From the NCBI GenBank assembly GCA_003646815.1, contig QMLQ01000008.1:1-32081 (forward strand): a DNA stretch of 32,081 bases, in the 5' to 3' direction. Both the position numbers and the translations under genes were made by a program. The stretch is from Deltaproteobacteria bacterium. GTDB taxonomy: Bacteria > Desulfobacterota > DSM-4660 > Desulfatiglandales > Desulfatiglandaceae. This document shows, one piece after another, positions 9,444 to 18,685 of this stretch; position 1 is the first letter of the stretch, and every line of letters begins with the position of its first letter. A model generated the notes under the pieces. That model saw only the letters and a program-made list of their open reading frames with translations, had not been told where the DNA came from and did no database searches.

Positions 9444-10167
9444 ATCCTCTCCCCCATTTAAGCGCATCATGCTTAAACTGAGCGGAGAGGCGCTCATGGG
9501 CCACCATGCCTATGGCATTGATCCGGCAGTACTGCGCTCCGTGGGTGAAGAAATTGTATCGGTCCACGCCAAGGGCATTCAAATTGCGATTGTGGTCGGG
9601 GGCGGCAATATTTTCAGGGGCCTTGAATCTTCAGCCTACGGTGTTGGAAGAGTCCCTGCGGACCACATGGGTATGCTGGCTACTATTATCAATGCACTCG
9701 CCCTTGGGGAGATCCTGGTTCGACTGGGGGCCGAGACGAGGATTATGACGGCCATCGATATGATCAAGATTGCTGAACCGTACATTCGAGGACGGGCTCT
9801 CAGTCATCTTTCAAAGGGCCGGATCGTAATATTTGGAGCCGGCACCGGGAATCCTTATTTTACTACAGACACTGCGGCCGCTCTCAGGGCCATGGAAATA
9901 AACGCAGATATCCTATTGAAGGCCACGAAAGTGGATGGTGTATTTGATTCCGATCCCGAAAAAAATCCTGAAGCACGATCGTTTTCAAACCTCACGTACA
10001 GGGAAGTGCTTGAAAAGGGCTTGAAAGTTATGGATTTAACTGCTGTTTCCCTTGCCATGGAACAAGACCTGCCCATCAGGATTTTTAACCTGAAGAAGAA
10101 GGGAAATATTCTGCGAGTTATGGCCGGGGAGGATGTTGGAACTCTTGTTACAGGAGATTTACCATGA
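9436..10167 (+). CDS. pyrH: uridylate kinase
   Basis: [30 protein letters not shown]...; ATG at 9436 overlaps the tsf end; order rpsB-tsf-pyrH-frr. Confidence 0.95.
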   Translation: [243 protein letters not shown]

Positions 10168-10721
10168 AAAATGAAATACTCTCTGAACTGCGACAGAAAA
10201 TGACCAAGACGGTTGAGGCAATCGGCAAGGACTTCAAGAAAATAAGAACCGGCCGGGCGTCTACCGCTCTCCTCGACGGGATCAAGGTGGACTGTTATGA
10301 CACCCAGATGCCTCTCGACCAAGTTGCCTCCCTATCCGCTCCAGAGCCGCGTCTCCTGACCATTCAACCCTGGGACCAGTCCATTATCGGGGAAATAGAG
10401 AAGAGCATTCTCAAATCAGAATTGGGGCTTACGCCCATGAACGATGGAAAATTGATACGAATCTCCATCCCTCCCTTGACGGAGGAAAGGCGCAAGGAGC
10501 TTGCAAAACTGGCAAGGAAGATGGCGGAAGACAGCAAAATTGCCATCCGAAATCATCGGCGCGACGCAAATGAAATGTTCAAACAGCTGAAAAACGACAA
10601 AGATATTTCAGAAGATGAATTTTTTAAGGCGCAGGATGAAGTCCAAAAAATTACCGATGAATTCATTGAAAAAATAGACGCTGTTACCAAAGACAAAGAA
10701 AAAGAAATATTGGAATTCTAA
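10164..10721 (+). CDS. frr: ribosome recycling factor
   Basis: MTKTVEAIGKDFKKIRTGRASTALLDGIKVDCY; ATGA overlap with pyrH. Confidence 0.96.
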   Translation: MKNEILSELRQKMTKTVEAIGKDFKKIRTGRASTALLDGIKVDCYDTQMPLDQVASLSAPEPRLLTIQPWDQSIIGEIEKSILKSELGLTPMNDGKLIRISIPPLTEERRKELAKLARKMAEDSKIAIRNHRRDANEMFKQLKNDKDISEDEFFKAQDEVQKITDEFIEKIDAVTKDKEKEILEF

Positions 10722-11073
10722 ACGGCTGCCTGAAATCATATTTCGCATGACAGGCCTTGTAACCCGACCGCAATCATAATTGCTGACTGCTCACCATCTT
10801 CACGCATTGTGACTACAAACGTGGCCAGGCTGAAGCTGTTTAGGCTGAAGGCTGCCGGGGTCAAAGAAGCGTGTGCATCACTTTGGCAGATCCAGAGCAG
10901 ACTCTTGCATCAAACATGGGTTTAGAGTGTGCAGTATTCCCCTTTTCCCTAACAGTCTTCAGGCTATCCACCTGAGTAGTTATCATTCATCACCGGAAAG
11001 GACAACCAGGCGGCGTTCTCCTTTGCCTTTACAGGCATCAGGTGAAAAACGTATCATCTCTGAAGGAAAAAAA

Positions 11074-11808
11074 TTGACTGACCCACAAAAACTTCCGGAA
11101 CATGTAGCCATTATTATGGATGGTAATGGCAGGTGGGCAAGACGCCGGGGCATGGACAGGGTGCGCGGGCACCGGGTGGGTGCGGAATCTGTCAGGGAAG
11201 TGGTGCGGGCCAGTCGGGAATTGGGCATTCACTGGCTCACTCTTTATGCCTTCTCAGAAGAAAATTGGAAGCGTTCCAAATTTGAAATTCGTGCGCTTAT
11301 GAAACTCCTCAGACAGTTTCTCAAGAGCGAGCTTGAAGAAATGCTTCAAAACGGTATTCGTCTTCAGGCGATAGGGCGAATCACCAAACTCGATGCCAAG
11401 ACCAGGGAGATCCTTGCAGATACCATTGAAAAAACCGCAAAGAATCGTGAAATGGTTTTGACATTGGCCCTGAGTTATGGGGGGCGGCAGGAAATCCTTG
11501 ATGCTTTTCGTTCACTGGCATCGCAAATACAGGAGCAGACCCTTGCTCCGGAAGAGATTACCGAGGAGGCAATCTCACGGTCTCTCTATACGTCTTCCAT
11601 GCCTGATCCCGACCTCCTGATCCGGACAAGCGGAGAATACAGGGTCAGCAACTTTCTCTTGTGGCAAATTGCGTATGCAGAAATGTATGTAACACCGACC
11701 CTCTGGCCCGATTTTAGAAAAGAGGAATTTCTGTGCGCCATTGAAGACTACAGGAAACGGGAGAGGCGCTTCGGTGCCACCTCAGAGCAGGTGGCCAGCA
11801 AGGCATGA
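11074..11808 (+). CDS. uppS: isoprenyl transferase (undecaprenyl diphosphate synthase)
   Basis: LPEHVAIIMDGNGRWARRRGMDRVRGHRVGAESVRE; likely TTG start at 11074 after GAAGGAAAAAAA; the upstream ORF extension from 10873 has no family signal. Confidence 0.93.
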   Translation: MTDPQKLPEHVAIIMDGNGRWARRRGMDRVRGHRVGAESVREVVRASRELGIHWLTLYAFSEENWKRSKFEIRALMKLLRQFLKSELEEMLQNGIRLQAIGRITKLDAKTREILADTIEKTAKNREMVLTLALSYGGRQEILDAFRSLASQIQEQTLAPEEITEEAISRSLYTSSMPDPDLLIRTSGEYRVSNFLLWQIAYAEMYVTPTLWPDFRKEEFLCAIEDYRKRERRFGATSEQVASKA

Positions 11809-11839
11809 TTCCCGGAACAGAACATATCGAGTTGAAAAA

Positions 11840-12649
11840 ATGGACCTGAAGCGATGGATTACCGGCCTTGTTGCCGTTCCCATACTGATATTGCTCATCG
11901 GTTTTGCACCGAGGTGGATGTTTTATGCCGTTGTCTGGTTGGTATCACTGGGTGGGCTCATGGAGTTTTACCGCTTGACCAGCCCTAATCTTTCCCGGCT
12001 TATCAGCTGGTCTACTGCCGCATTCACAAGCGTCCTTTTCTTTCTCCTGGGTATCCGGGAATTCTACCTTGCTCTGGGGTTTGTTCCCTTTCTTCTCATG
12101 GTGACCATGATCCTCTTCATGTTTTTTCATCGATCAACTGCTGCGGAAAACACGGGACTGCTGGCCAAAGCACTCTTGGGCCCGGTTTATATTACCCTGC
12201 CGCTCTCTCTTTTCCTTCTGATCGACCGCTTTCCTGGAGGAAAATGGTGGGTTTTCTTCCTCTTGTCCGTTATTTTTTCGAGTGACATGGGCGCGTTCTA
12301 TTTTGGCAGGCTTTTCGGGTCTCACAAACTCTTCAGGAGAATCAGTCCCGGCAAGACATGGGAAGGCGCGGTAGGCGGGTTGTTCAGCAGTGTCTTCGTT
12401 GCAGCGCTTTTTGCGAAGCTCTTCCCCCTCGGTCAGCACATTTCTTGCATGCTGTTTCTGGGTGCGGGGATATCAATAGCAGGCCAGCTTGGAGACCTCT
12501 GTGAATCCATGATCAAGAGGAATCACGGTGAGAAGGACTCGGGCAGGATCCTGCCCGGACATGGCGGTATGCTCGATAGAATTGATGGTTTGCTTTTCGG
12601 CATCCCGGTACTGTACGGGTACCTTTCTTTTGCGGTGTTCGTTAGGTAA
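11840..12649 (+). CDS. cdsA: phosphatidate cytidylyltransferase
   Basis: Membrane protein with CdsA signature SPGKTWEGAVGGLFSS and RNHGEKDSGRILPGHGGMLDRIDGLLF; in-frame ATG at 11840. Confidence 0.94.
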   Translation: MDLKRWITGLVAVPILILLIGFAPRWMFYAVVWLVSLGGLMEFYRLTSPNLSRLISWSTAAFTSVLFFLLGIREFYLALGFVPFLLMVTMILFMFFHRSTAAENTGLLAKALLGPVYITLPLSLFLLIDRFPGGKWWVFFLLSVIFSSDMGAFYFGRLFGSHKLFRRISPGKTWEGAVGGLFSSVFVAALFAKLFPLGQHISCMLFLGAGISIAGQLGDLCESMIKRNHGEKDSGRILPGHGGMLDRIDGLLFGIPVLYGYLSFAVFVR

Positions 12650-12663
12650 ATAGGCTGTAGCAT

Positions 12664-13833
12664 ATGAAAAACATTACGCTCCTTGGGTCCACCGGCTCCA
12701 TCGGAGTCAATGCGCTCAAAGTCATCAAGATGCATCCCGACCAGTTCAGGGTCGCTGCCCTGGGGGCGGGCAGAAATATGGAACTGTTGGCAACACAAAT
12801 TCAACACTTTCATCCTTCTGCAGTTGCGGTTCAGGACGAGGAAACAGCCCATCAGCTCCGCCGGATTTCCCCCAACATGAAATCATCGGAAATTTTTTGG
12901 GGCACGAAGGGCTTTATCGAATTATGCGCCCTCCAAGAAACAGACACGGTCATTTCGGCAATGATGGGAGCAGCCGGTCTTGTCCCCACTTTTGAGGCAA
13001 TCCGGGCCGGGAAAAATGTGGCCCTGGCAAATAAAGAAACCATGGTCATGGCTGGAGAACTGGTCATGGCGGAGGCAAAGAAACAGGGGGTATCTCTTCT
13101 GCCCATTGACAGTGAGCATAGTGCCATATTCCAGTCCCTGCAGGGACATTCAAACGAGGATGTAAAGCGAATCATTCTCACCGCTTCCGGGGGACCGTTT
13201 CGAAACTTCTCTCTCCAGCAAATGGCGAAGGTAACCCCCGAGGATGCCCTCAATCACCCCAACTGGCTCATGGGTGCCAAAATTACTATAGACTCTTCAA
13301 CGCTCATGAACAAAGGGCTTGAGGCCATTGAAGCGAAGTGGCTTTTTAATGTTCGCATGGATCAGATAAAAATCCTGGTGCATCCTCAGAGCATCGTGCA
13401 TTCCATGGTGGAATACCTGGACGGGTCCACAATTGCGCAGCTTGGTGTGCCCGATATGATGATACCCATCGCATATGCCCTCTCATATCCGCGACACCTG
13501 GAAAATGATCTGCCTCCCCTTGATCTTGGATCGCTGGGGACCCTGAGCTTTGAAGAACCTGAGCTTGACAAATTCAAATGTCTCTCCCTTGCCTTGAAAG
13601 CAGCCTCTACGGGAGGGACCATGCCCACTGTCCTGAACGCAGCAAATGAAATTGCGGTCTCCGCCTTTCTTTCGAAAAAGATCGGTTTTCTTGCCATTCC
13701 CGATCTGATTGAGCGAACCATGGATAACCACACGCCGTCACCAACACGGGATATTGAGCAGGTGATGGATGCAGATGCCTGGGGCCGGAAAACCGCAAAG
13801 GCTCTTTTAAATGAAATGCAAATTTTTCAATGA
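12664..13833 (+). CDS. dxr: 1-deoxy-D-xylulose-5-phosphate reductoisomerase
   Basis: MKNITLLGSTGSIGVNALKVI, LLPIDSEHSAIFQSLQG, ITIDSSTLMNKGLEAIEAKWLF. Confidence 0.97.
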   Translation: MKNITLLGSTGSIGVNALKVIKMHPDQFRVAALGAGRNMELLATQIQHFHPSAVAVQDEETAHQLRRISPNMKSSEIFWGTKGFIELCALQETDTVISAMMGAAGLVPTFEAIRAGKNVALANKETMVMAGELVMAEAKKQGVSLLPIDSEHSAIFQSLQGHSNEDVKRIILTASGGPFRNFSLQQMAKVTPEDALNHPNWLMGAKITIDSSTLMNKGLEAIEAKWLFNVRMDQIKILVHPQSIVHSMVEYLDGSTIAQLGVPDMMIPIAYALSYPRHLENDLPPLDLGSLGTLSFEEPELDKFKCLSLALKAASTGGTMPTVLNAANEIAVSAFLSKKIGFLAIPDLIERTMDNHTPSPTRDIEQVMDADAWGRKTAKALLNEMQIFQ

Positions 13834-14021
13834 CAAAACATATATTTCCCGTTAGCCTGTTCTCGCATCAATGTTGGCTGTTGTCCGATTTGTGGTCACT
13901 TGGTATTGGTCATTGATCTGGCATTTGGATTTTGAACTTTGCCGTTAGCCATCGTCACTCCGAAACTTTTGTGATGCTCTTGAGCGAAAATGCAAGCAAC
14001 TAGAAAACCAGTGGAGTTATT

Positions 14022-15104
14022 ATGAGTTTTTTTTCTTACTATCTCCTGCCATTTGTTGTCATCCTGGGGATTCTCATTTTTTTTCACGAGCTTGGTCATT
14101 TTCTCGTGGCAAAATATTTTGGTGTCAGGGTCCTAAAATTTTCTCTCGGGTTCGGGAAAAAAATCATTGGCAAGAAAATCGGAGACACCGAGTACCTCAT
14201 TTCCATGGTACCGCTCGGCGGGTATGTAAAAATGCTCGGTGAATCAGGAGATGATGACACTGAGCCACTCACTCGGGAAGAAGAAAAAAGCTCTTTCAGT
14301 CACCAGCATGTGCTCAAGAGAATGGCTATTGTTGCCGCCGGACCCCTATTCAATCTTCTTCTGGCACTGATCATCTTTTCTCTCTTTTACATCAGTGTCG
14401 GCAAACAGGTAATGGAACCGGAAATCGGGCAGGTCCGGGAACATTCCCCGGCGGAATCTGCAGGACTCAAAAAGGGTGACCTCATCCTGGCGGTGGACGG
14501 GAAACAGGTGGAGGCATGGGCTGAAATAAAGGAAGCTGTTCACGATCGAGCAGGAAAGTCTGTTCTCCTGGTTGTCAGAAGAGATCAACAACTGCTTCAT
14601 TTCACGGTCACCCCGGAAGAGAGCATATCCAAAAATATCTTCGGGGAGGATATCAAGACCGCACTCATCGGTATTGTTGCATCCGGAAAATTCAAGACCC
14701 TGAACCTTCCGACCGGTACTGCTGTAGTGGAAGCGGGAAAGAAGACCTGGGAGGTCATCTGGCTCACCTGTCTCACCGTGGTCAAACTCTTTGAAAGGGT
14801 AATCCCTATCAAAACCATTGGCGGTCCGATTCTGATCGGTCAGATGACCGGTCAGCTTGCCCAGGAAAGTTTTCTCTACCTGATTCCGTTTATGGCCGTT
14901 ATTAGCATAAATCTCGGGATTCTCAACTTGCTGCCGGTTCCCATTCTTGATGGCGGTTTTCTCGTTTTTCTTTTTATAGAACTTATTATCGGGAAGCCTC
15001 TCAGCCTGAAAAAGCGTGACATGGCCCAAAAGGTGGGGCTCTTTCTGCTGATCATGCTCATGGTGATAGTTCTCTTTAACGATATTACCAGGCTGTTTAA
15101 GTGA
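14022..15104 (+). CDS. rseP: RIP metalloprotease RseP (site-2 protease), single PDZ domain
   Basis: FFHELGHFLVAKYFGV (HExxH), LLPVPILDGGFLVFLFIE, one PDZ segment. Confidence 0.95.
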   Translation: MSFFSYYLLPFVVILGILIFFHELGHFLVAKYFGVRVLKFSLGFGKKIIGKKIGDTEYLISMVPLGGYVKMLGESGDDDTEPLTREEEKSSFSHQHVLKRMAIVAAGPLFNLLLALIIFSLFYISVGKQVMEPEIGQVREHSPAESAGLKKGDLILAVDGKQVEAWAEIKEAVHDRAGKSVLLVVRRDQQLLHFTVTPEESISKNIFGEDIKTALIGIVASGKFKTLNLPTGTAVVEAGKKTWEVIWLTCLTVVKLFERVIPIKTIGGPILIGQMTGQLAQESFLYLIPFMAVISINLGILNLLPVPILDGGFLVFLFIELIIGKPLSLKKRDMAQKVGLFLLIMLMVIVLFNDITRLFK

Positions 15105-15185
15105 GGCACAGGGCGCAAGGCGTAAGGTCAAACAGGCTGGCGTCTTTTCATGGTTTAGGGTGAAATCCCGAGGCTCAATGAAGTC

Positions 15186-15911
15186 ATGATTCTTGCAATA
15201 AATACTTCAACACTCCAGTTCAGTATCTCTTTATCCGCCATGAATGGGACTCTCCTGGCCGAATGCATAGTCTCAGCCCCGCACAGGAACTTTGGAAGTC
15301 TTTCCACCACCTTTGATTTTCTTCTCGAATCTTCCAGAAAAAACCTTGCTGATATACGTGCTGTTGCCGTTGCAATGGGCCCGGGAAGCTTTACCGGCCT
15401 CAGGGTTGGGCTCTCCATGGCCAAAGGAATATGTCACGGGCTTCACCTCCCGTTGATTGGCATCTCGACGCTGGAAGCTCTTGCAAACCAGATCCCTTAT
15501 TCCGATCTTCCCATTACCCCTATAGTCGATTCCAGGAAAGGAGAAGTATTTGTCGCCCGCTTCACCTGGGACAGACCGTCTGGATCTATGCGCCGGGTCA
15601 TGGAAGATCGGTGCGTGAAGCTTGAAGCCCTTCCGCAGATATGTAGTGAACCTACTGTCCTGATCGGGAATGATTTGGAAAAGCAGGCACCTCTCTTGCG
15701 CAAGGTAATCACAGATAATATTTTTTACGCTCCAGAGGACAAATGGCACGTCCGGGCGTCTGCCATAGGACAACTGGGACTCAAACATTACAGAAGAGGT
15801 AAAGAAGACAGTTTGGAATCCCTCTCCCCGAAGTATTTTCGGTCCCCGGACATTCGCCCGAATCCCTATCCCCTCCTTGAAAGAAATGAGGGAAATGAAA
15901 TAAAAAGCTGA
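15186..15911 (+). CDS. tsaB: tRNA threonylcarbamoyladenosine biosynthesis protein TsaB
   Basis: MILAINTSTLQFSISL, AMGPGSFTGLRVGLSMAKGIC. Confidence 0.92.
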   Translation: MILAINTSTLQFSISLSAMNGTLLAECIVSAPHRNFGSLSTTFDFLLESSRKNLADIRAVAVAMGPGSFTGLRVGLSMAKGICHGLHLPLIGISTLEALANQIPYSDLPITPIVDSRKGEVFVARFTWDRPSGSMRRVMEDRCVKLEALPQICSEPTVLIGNDLEKQAPLLRKVITDNIFYAPEDKWHVRASAIGQLGLKHYRRGKEDSLESLSPKYFRSPDIRPNPYPLLERNEGNEIKS

Positions 15912-15937
15912 GCCCAGGGAGTCCGGCCAGTTACAAA

Positions 15938-15967
15938 TTGACAAGACAGCACAAAAAATACTATGTT
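15938..15967 (+). promoter_or_regulatory. candidate sigma70-type promoter for psd-pssA
   Basis: TTGACA (15938-15943), 18-nt spacer, TATGTT (15962-15967). Confidence 0.35.
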
Positions 15968-16051
15968 CCCCACAGGTAAATACACATTGAAAAACACCTC
16001 TGACCAGGAAATGTTCATGGTCTTCATCAACGGGGATATTCTTGATCACTG

Positions 16052-16711
16052 ATGGACTCTTCACGGGTAAATAATAGATGGCCAATTGCCAAAGAAGGGG
16101 TCCCTTTTATCTTGATAGGCGTCCTCCTCACCATTCTTCTTTCCGTTCTTGGGATTTTGTTTTTGACAATTTTGTCGGGATGTTTAACTCTTTTTACAAT
16201 CTATTTTTTCAGAGATCCTGACCGCGCCTGTGCCTGTGCCCCGAACGCGATACTCACTCCTGCTGACGGTCGAGTCATTAAGGTTGAGAAGGTGGATGCA
16301 AAAGATGCTCCACTGGGAGAACCCGCTGTACTCATCAGTGTCTTTATGAGCCTTTTCAATGTACATGTGAACCGTATCCCCATCGGAGGAACAGTCCAGG
16401 AGATACATTATTATCCGGGCAAGTTTTTTTCGGCCAACCTTGACAAGGCGTCCGAACAAAATGAGCGGAACAGCGTAATTCTGCAGACAGTTAACAACAC
16501 CCGTATTGTGGTAACACAGATCGCGGGACTCATCGCCAGAAGAATTGTCTGCTGGGCAAGACAAGGCGACCCTGTGCAAACAGGACAACGATTCGGCCTT
16601 ATTCGGTTTGGATCCCGCCTTGACGTGTTTCTTCCTCAAGACAGTCGGGTCGTCGTGCGCAAGGGGCAACGTGTCAAGGCAGGTCAAACCATCATCGGGT
16701 ATATATCATGA
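16052..16711 (+). CDS. psd: phosphatidylserine decarboxylase (short, archaetidylserine-decarboxylase-type)
   Basis: FFRDPDR, FMSLFNVHVNRIPIGG, LIRFGSRLDVFLP (cleavage-site region); adjacent to pssA. Confidence 0.93.
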   Translation: MDSSRVNNRWPIAKEGVPFILIGVLLTILLSVLGILFLTILSGCLTLFTIYFFRDPDRACACAPNAILTPADGRVIKVEKVDAKDAPLGEPAVLISVFMSLFNVHVNRIPIGGTVQEIHYYPGKFFSANLDKASEQNERNSVILQTVNNTRIVVTQIAGLIARRIVCWARQGDPVQTGQRFGLIRFGSRLDVFLPQDSRVVVRKGQRVKAGQTIIGYIS

Positions 16712-17532
16712 GACGAAGACGAAAAAAGCGACCGAGAAACAGCAGAAAAAAGGGGATCTATGTGTTGCCGAATCTTTTTACTTCTGCAAGTCTTTTCGGC
16801 GGATTTTATGCTATCATAGCCGCGATACAGGGCAAGTTTTCCCTTGCGGCCACAGCGATCCTCATTTCCTGCGTGTTTGACGCGCTGGACGGAAGGATCG
16901 CTCGATTCACCCACACTTCCAGCCAGTTTGGATCTGAGTATGATTCCCTCTCAGACCTGGTGGCGTTTGGGGTTGCCCCAGGAGTTCTTGTATTTCTCTG
17001 GGCCCTGAAACCATTTGGCAGACTTGGTTGGCTGGCTTCCTTCATGTATGTCATCTGTGGTGCACTCCGCCTGGCCCGTTTCAATGTCCAGAAAAACACG
17101 GTTGAAGCCAATTACTTCAAGGGACTTCCCATTCCCGGCGCGGCAAGCTTTATCGCATCCCTCGTACTTTTTGCATCGGCACTGGGAGGTATCCCTGAAG
17201 GGTCAAAACATATCCTTATTATTCTCCTCATCTATGTCCTTTCATTTCTGATGGTCAGCGCTGTTCAATATCCGAGTTTTAAGGGATTGGAGTTCAAGCA
17301 CAGGAAATCTTTCAATGTTCTTGTTTCTATCATATTGATCGCCCTTGTGATTGCATACAAACCCAAGGTTATGCTTTTTTTCGTGCTGGCAGCCTACACG
17401 CTTTCAGGGCCGGCCATTACCCTGTACCGCATGCGCGCGAAACGTGCGGCAGCGGCCAAGACAGCAGAAGGGGTTCTTCCGCCAGCAAAAAAACAGCCGG
17501 CGAAAACGGGCGAAAACGGGATATCGCAGTAG
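16708..17532 (+). CDS. pssA: CDP-diacylglycerol--serine O-phosphatidyltransferase
   Basis: CDP-alcohol phosphatidyltransferase motif DALDGRIARFTHTSSQFGSEYDSLSD; ATGA overlap with psd. Confidence 0.94.
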   Translation: MRRRRKKRPRNSRKKGIYVLPNLFTSASLFGGFYAIIAAIQGKFSLAATAILISCVFDALDGRIARFTHTSSQFGSEYDSLSDLVAFGVAPGVLVFLWALKPFGRLGWLASFMYVICGALRLARFNVQKNTVEANYFKGLPIPGAASFIASLVLFASALGGIPEGSKHILIILLIYVLSFLMVSAVQYPSFKGLEFKHRKSFNVLVSIILIALVIAYKPKVMLFFVLAAYTLSGPAITLYRMRAKRAAAAKTAEGVLPPAKKQPAKTGENGISQ

Positions 17533-17537
17533 TCCCC

Positions 17538-18101
17538 ATGAGAATCACGGGCGGCAAACTAAAAGGCAGACATCTGGTGGCTTTAAAAGGGCTTAGTATC
17601 AGACCAACATCCGACCGGGTCAGGCAGGCAATTTTTAATGTGATCGGTCAGCACTGGGAAGGAAAACGCGTCCTGGATCTTTTTGCAGGCACCGGAAGTC
17701 TGGGATTGGAAGCCTTGAGCAGAGGAGCCTCTGAGGCTCTTTTCGTGGACGCATCCCCCTATGCCCTCAAACTCCTCAAGAAAAACATTGAACGGTGTGG
17801 AGTTGCCCATTGCAGCAGGGTTATACGAAGAGATCTGCAAAAAGGGCCTCCGGAAAAGCAGTCGGCTGGTGAAAGGTCTTTCCAACTCCTCTTTATGGAT
17901 CCGCCATATGGGAAGAATTTGATTCCCAAGGTAATGGGACGCCTGGGAGAAACTTCCCTGCTCTCTCCCGGTTCTTTGCTGGTTGCAGAATGTTCCAAGA
18001 ATGAAAATCTGCCTTCCAGAACAGGCCGATTTGCCATGCACGATGTGCGCATCTACGGTGACACAAAAATTACCATCTACATTTGCGAGGTTGTGGAATG
18101 A
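17538..18101 (+). CDS. rsmD: 16S rRNA (guanine(966)-N(2))-methyltransferase RsmD
   Basis: MRITGGKLKGRHL, RPTSDRVRQAIFNVIG, VLDLFAGTGSLGLEALSRGA, FMDPPYGK. Confidence 0.94.
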   Translation: MRITGGKLKGRHLVALKGLSIRPTSDRVRQAIFNVIGQHWEGKRVLDLFAGTGSLGLEALSRGASEALFVDASPYALKLLKKNIERCGVAHCSRVIRRDLQKGPPEKQSAGERSFQLLFMDPPYGKNLIPKVMGRLGETSLLSPGSLLVAECSKNENLPSRTGRFAMHDVRIYGDTKITIYICEVVE

Positions 18102-18595
18102 ACGGAAACTCAGCAATTTACCCAGGAACTTTTGATCCGATTACAAACGGCCATCTCAGCATAATCGACCGTGCGCTGACTATTTTTGACAAATTAATCA
18201 TTGCCATCCTTCATAACCCCCAGAAAGAACCACTGTTTTCTCTTGAAGAACGGATAGGTATGATAAAAGAAAGCCTTAACGGTGCACCGAACGTGGAAAT
18301 CGACACTTTTGACGGCCTGCTCGTAGACTATGCAGTCCAGAAAAAAGCCAATGTCATTCTTCGCGGTTTGCGGGCTCTTTCTGACTTCGAATATGAATTC
18401 CAGATGGCACTCATGAACAGGAAGCTCAACAGGGATGTGCAATCCATTTTTCTTATGACCGACTACAAGTGGTTCTATATCAGCTCCACCATTATCAAAG
18501 AGGCCGCAAGCCTCGGCGGCGACACGAGCGGACTGGTACCTGAAATTGTAGACAGGAAACTCAAAGAAAAATTCAATTTCGCAAAAAAAACTTGA
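18098..18595 (+). CDS. coaD: pantetheine-phosphate adenylyltransferase
   Basis: AIYPGTFDPITNGHLSIIDRAL, ILRGLRALSDFEYEFQMALMNRKL; ATG at 18098 overlaps the rsmD stop. Confidence 0.96.
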   Translation: MNGNSAIYPGTFDPITNGHLSIIDRALTIFDKLIIAILHNPQKEPLFSLEERIGMIKESLNGAPNVEIDTFDGLLVDYAVQKKANVILRGLRALSDFEYEFQMALMNRKLNRDVQSIFLMTDYKWFYISSTIIKEAASLGGDTSGLVPEIVDRKLKEKFNFAKKT

Positions 18596-18685
18596 CACAT
18601 CTTTTGCCATGAGCAATAGTGCAAGGTCAAAAGATTGAAATTAATGGGTAATATTGCTGAAAGCACCAGACGAGGAGGATGAAAA

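Noticed and set aside
10873-11073. N-terminal extension of the uppS ORF
   Set aside because: No homology-like content; UppS proteins normally start just before LPEHVAIIMDGNGRWA, and a TTG with SD is at 11074.
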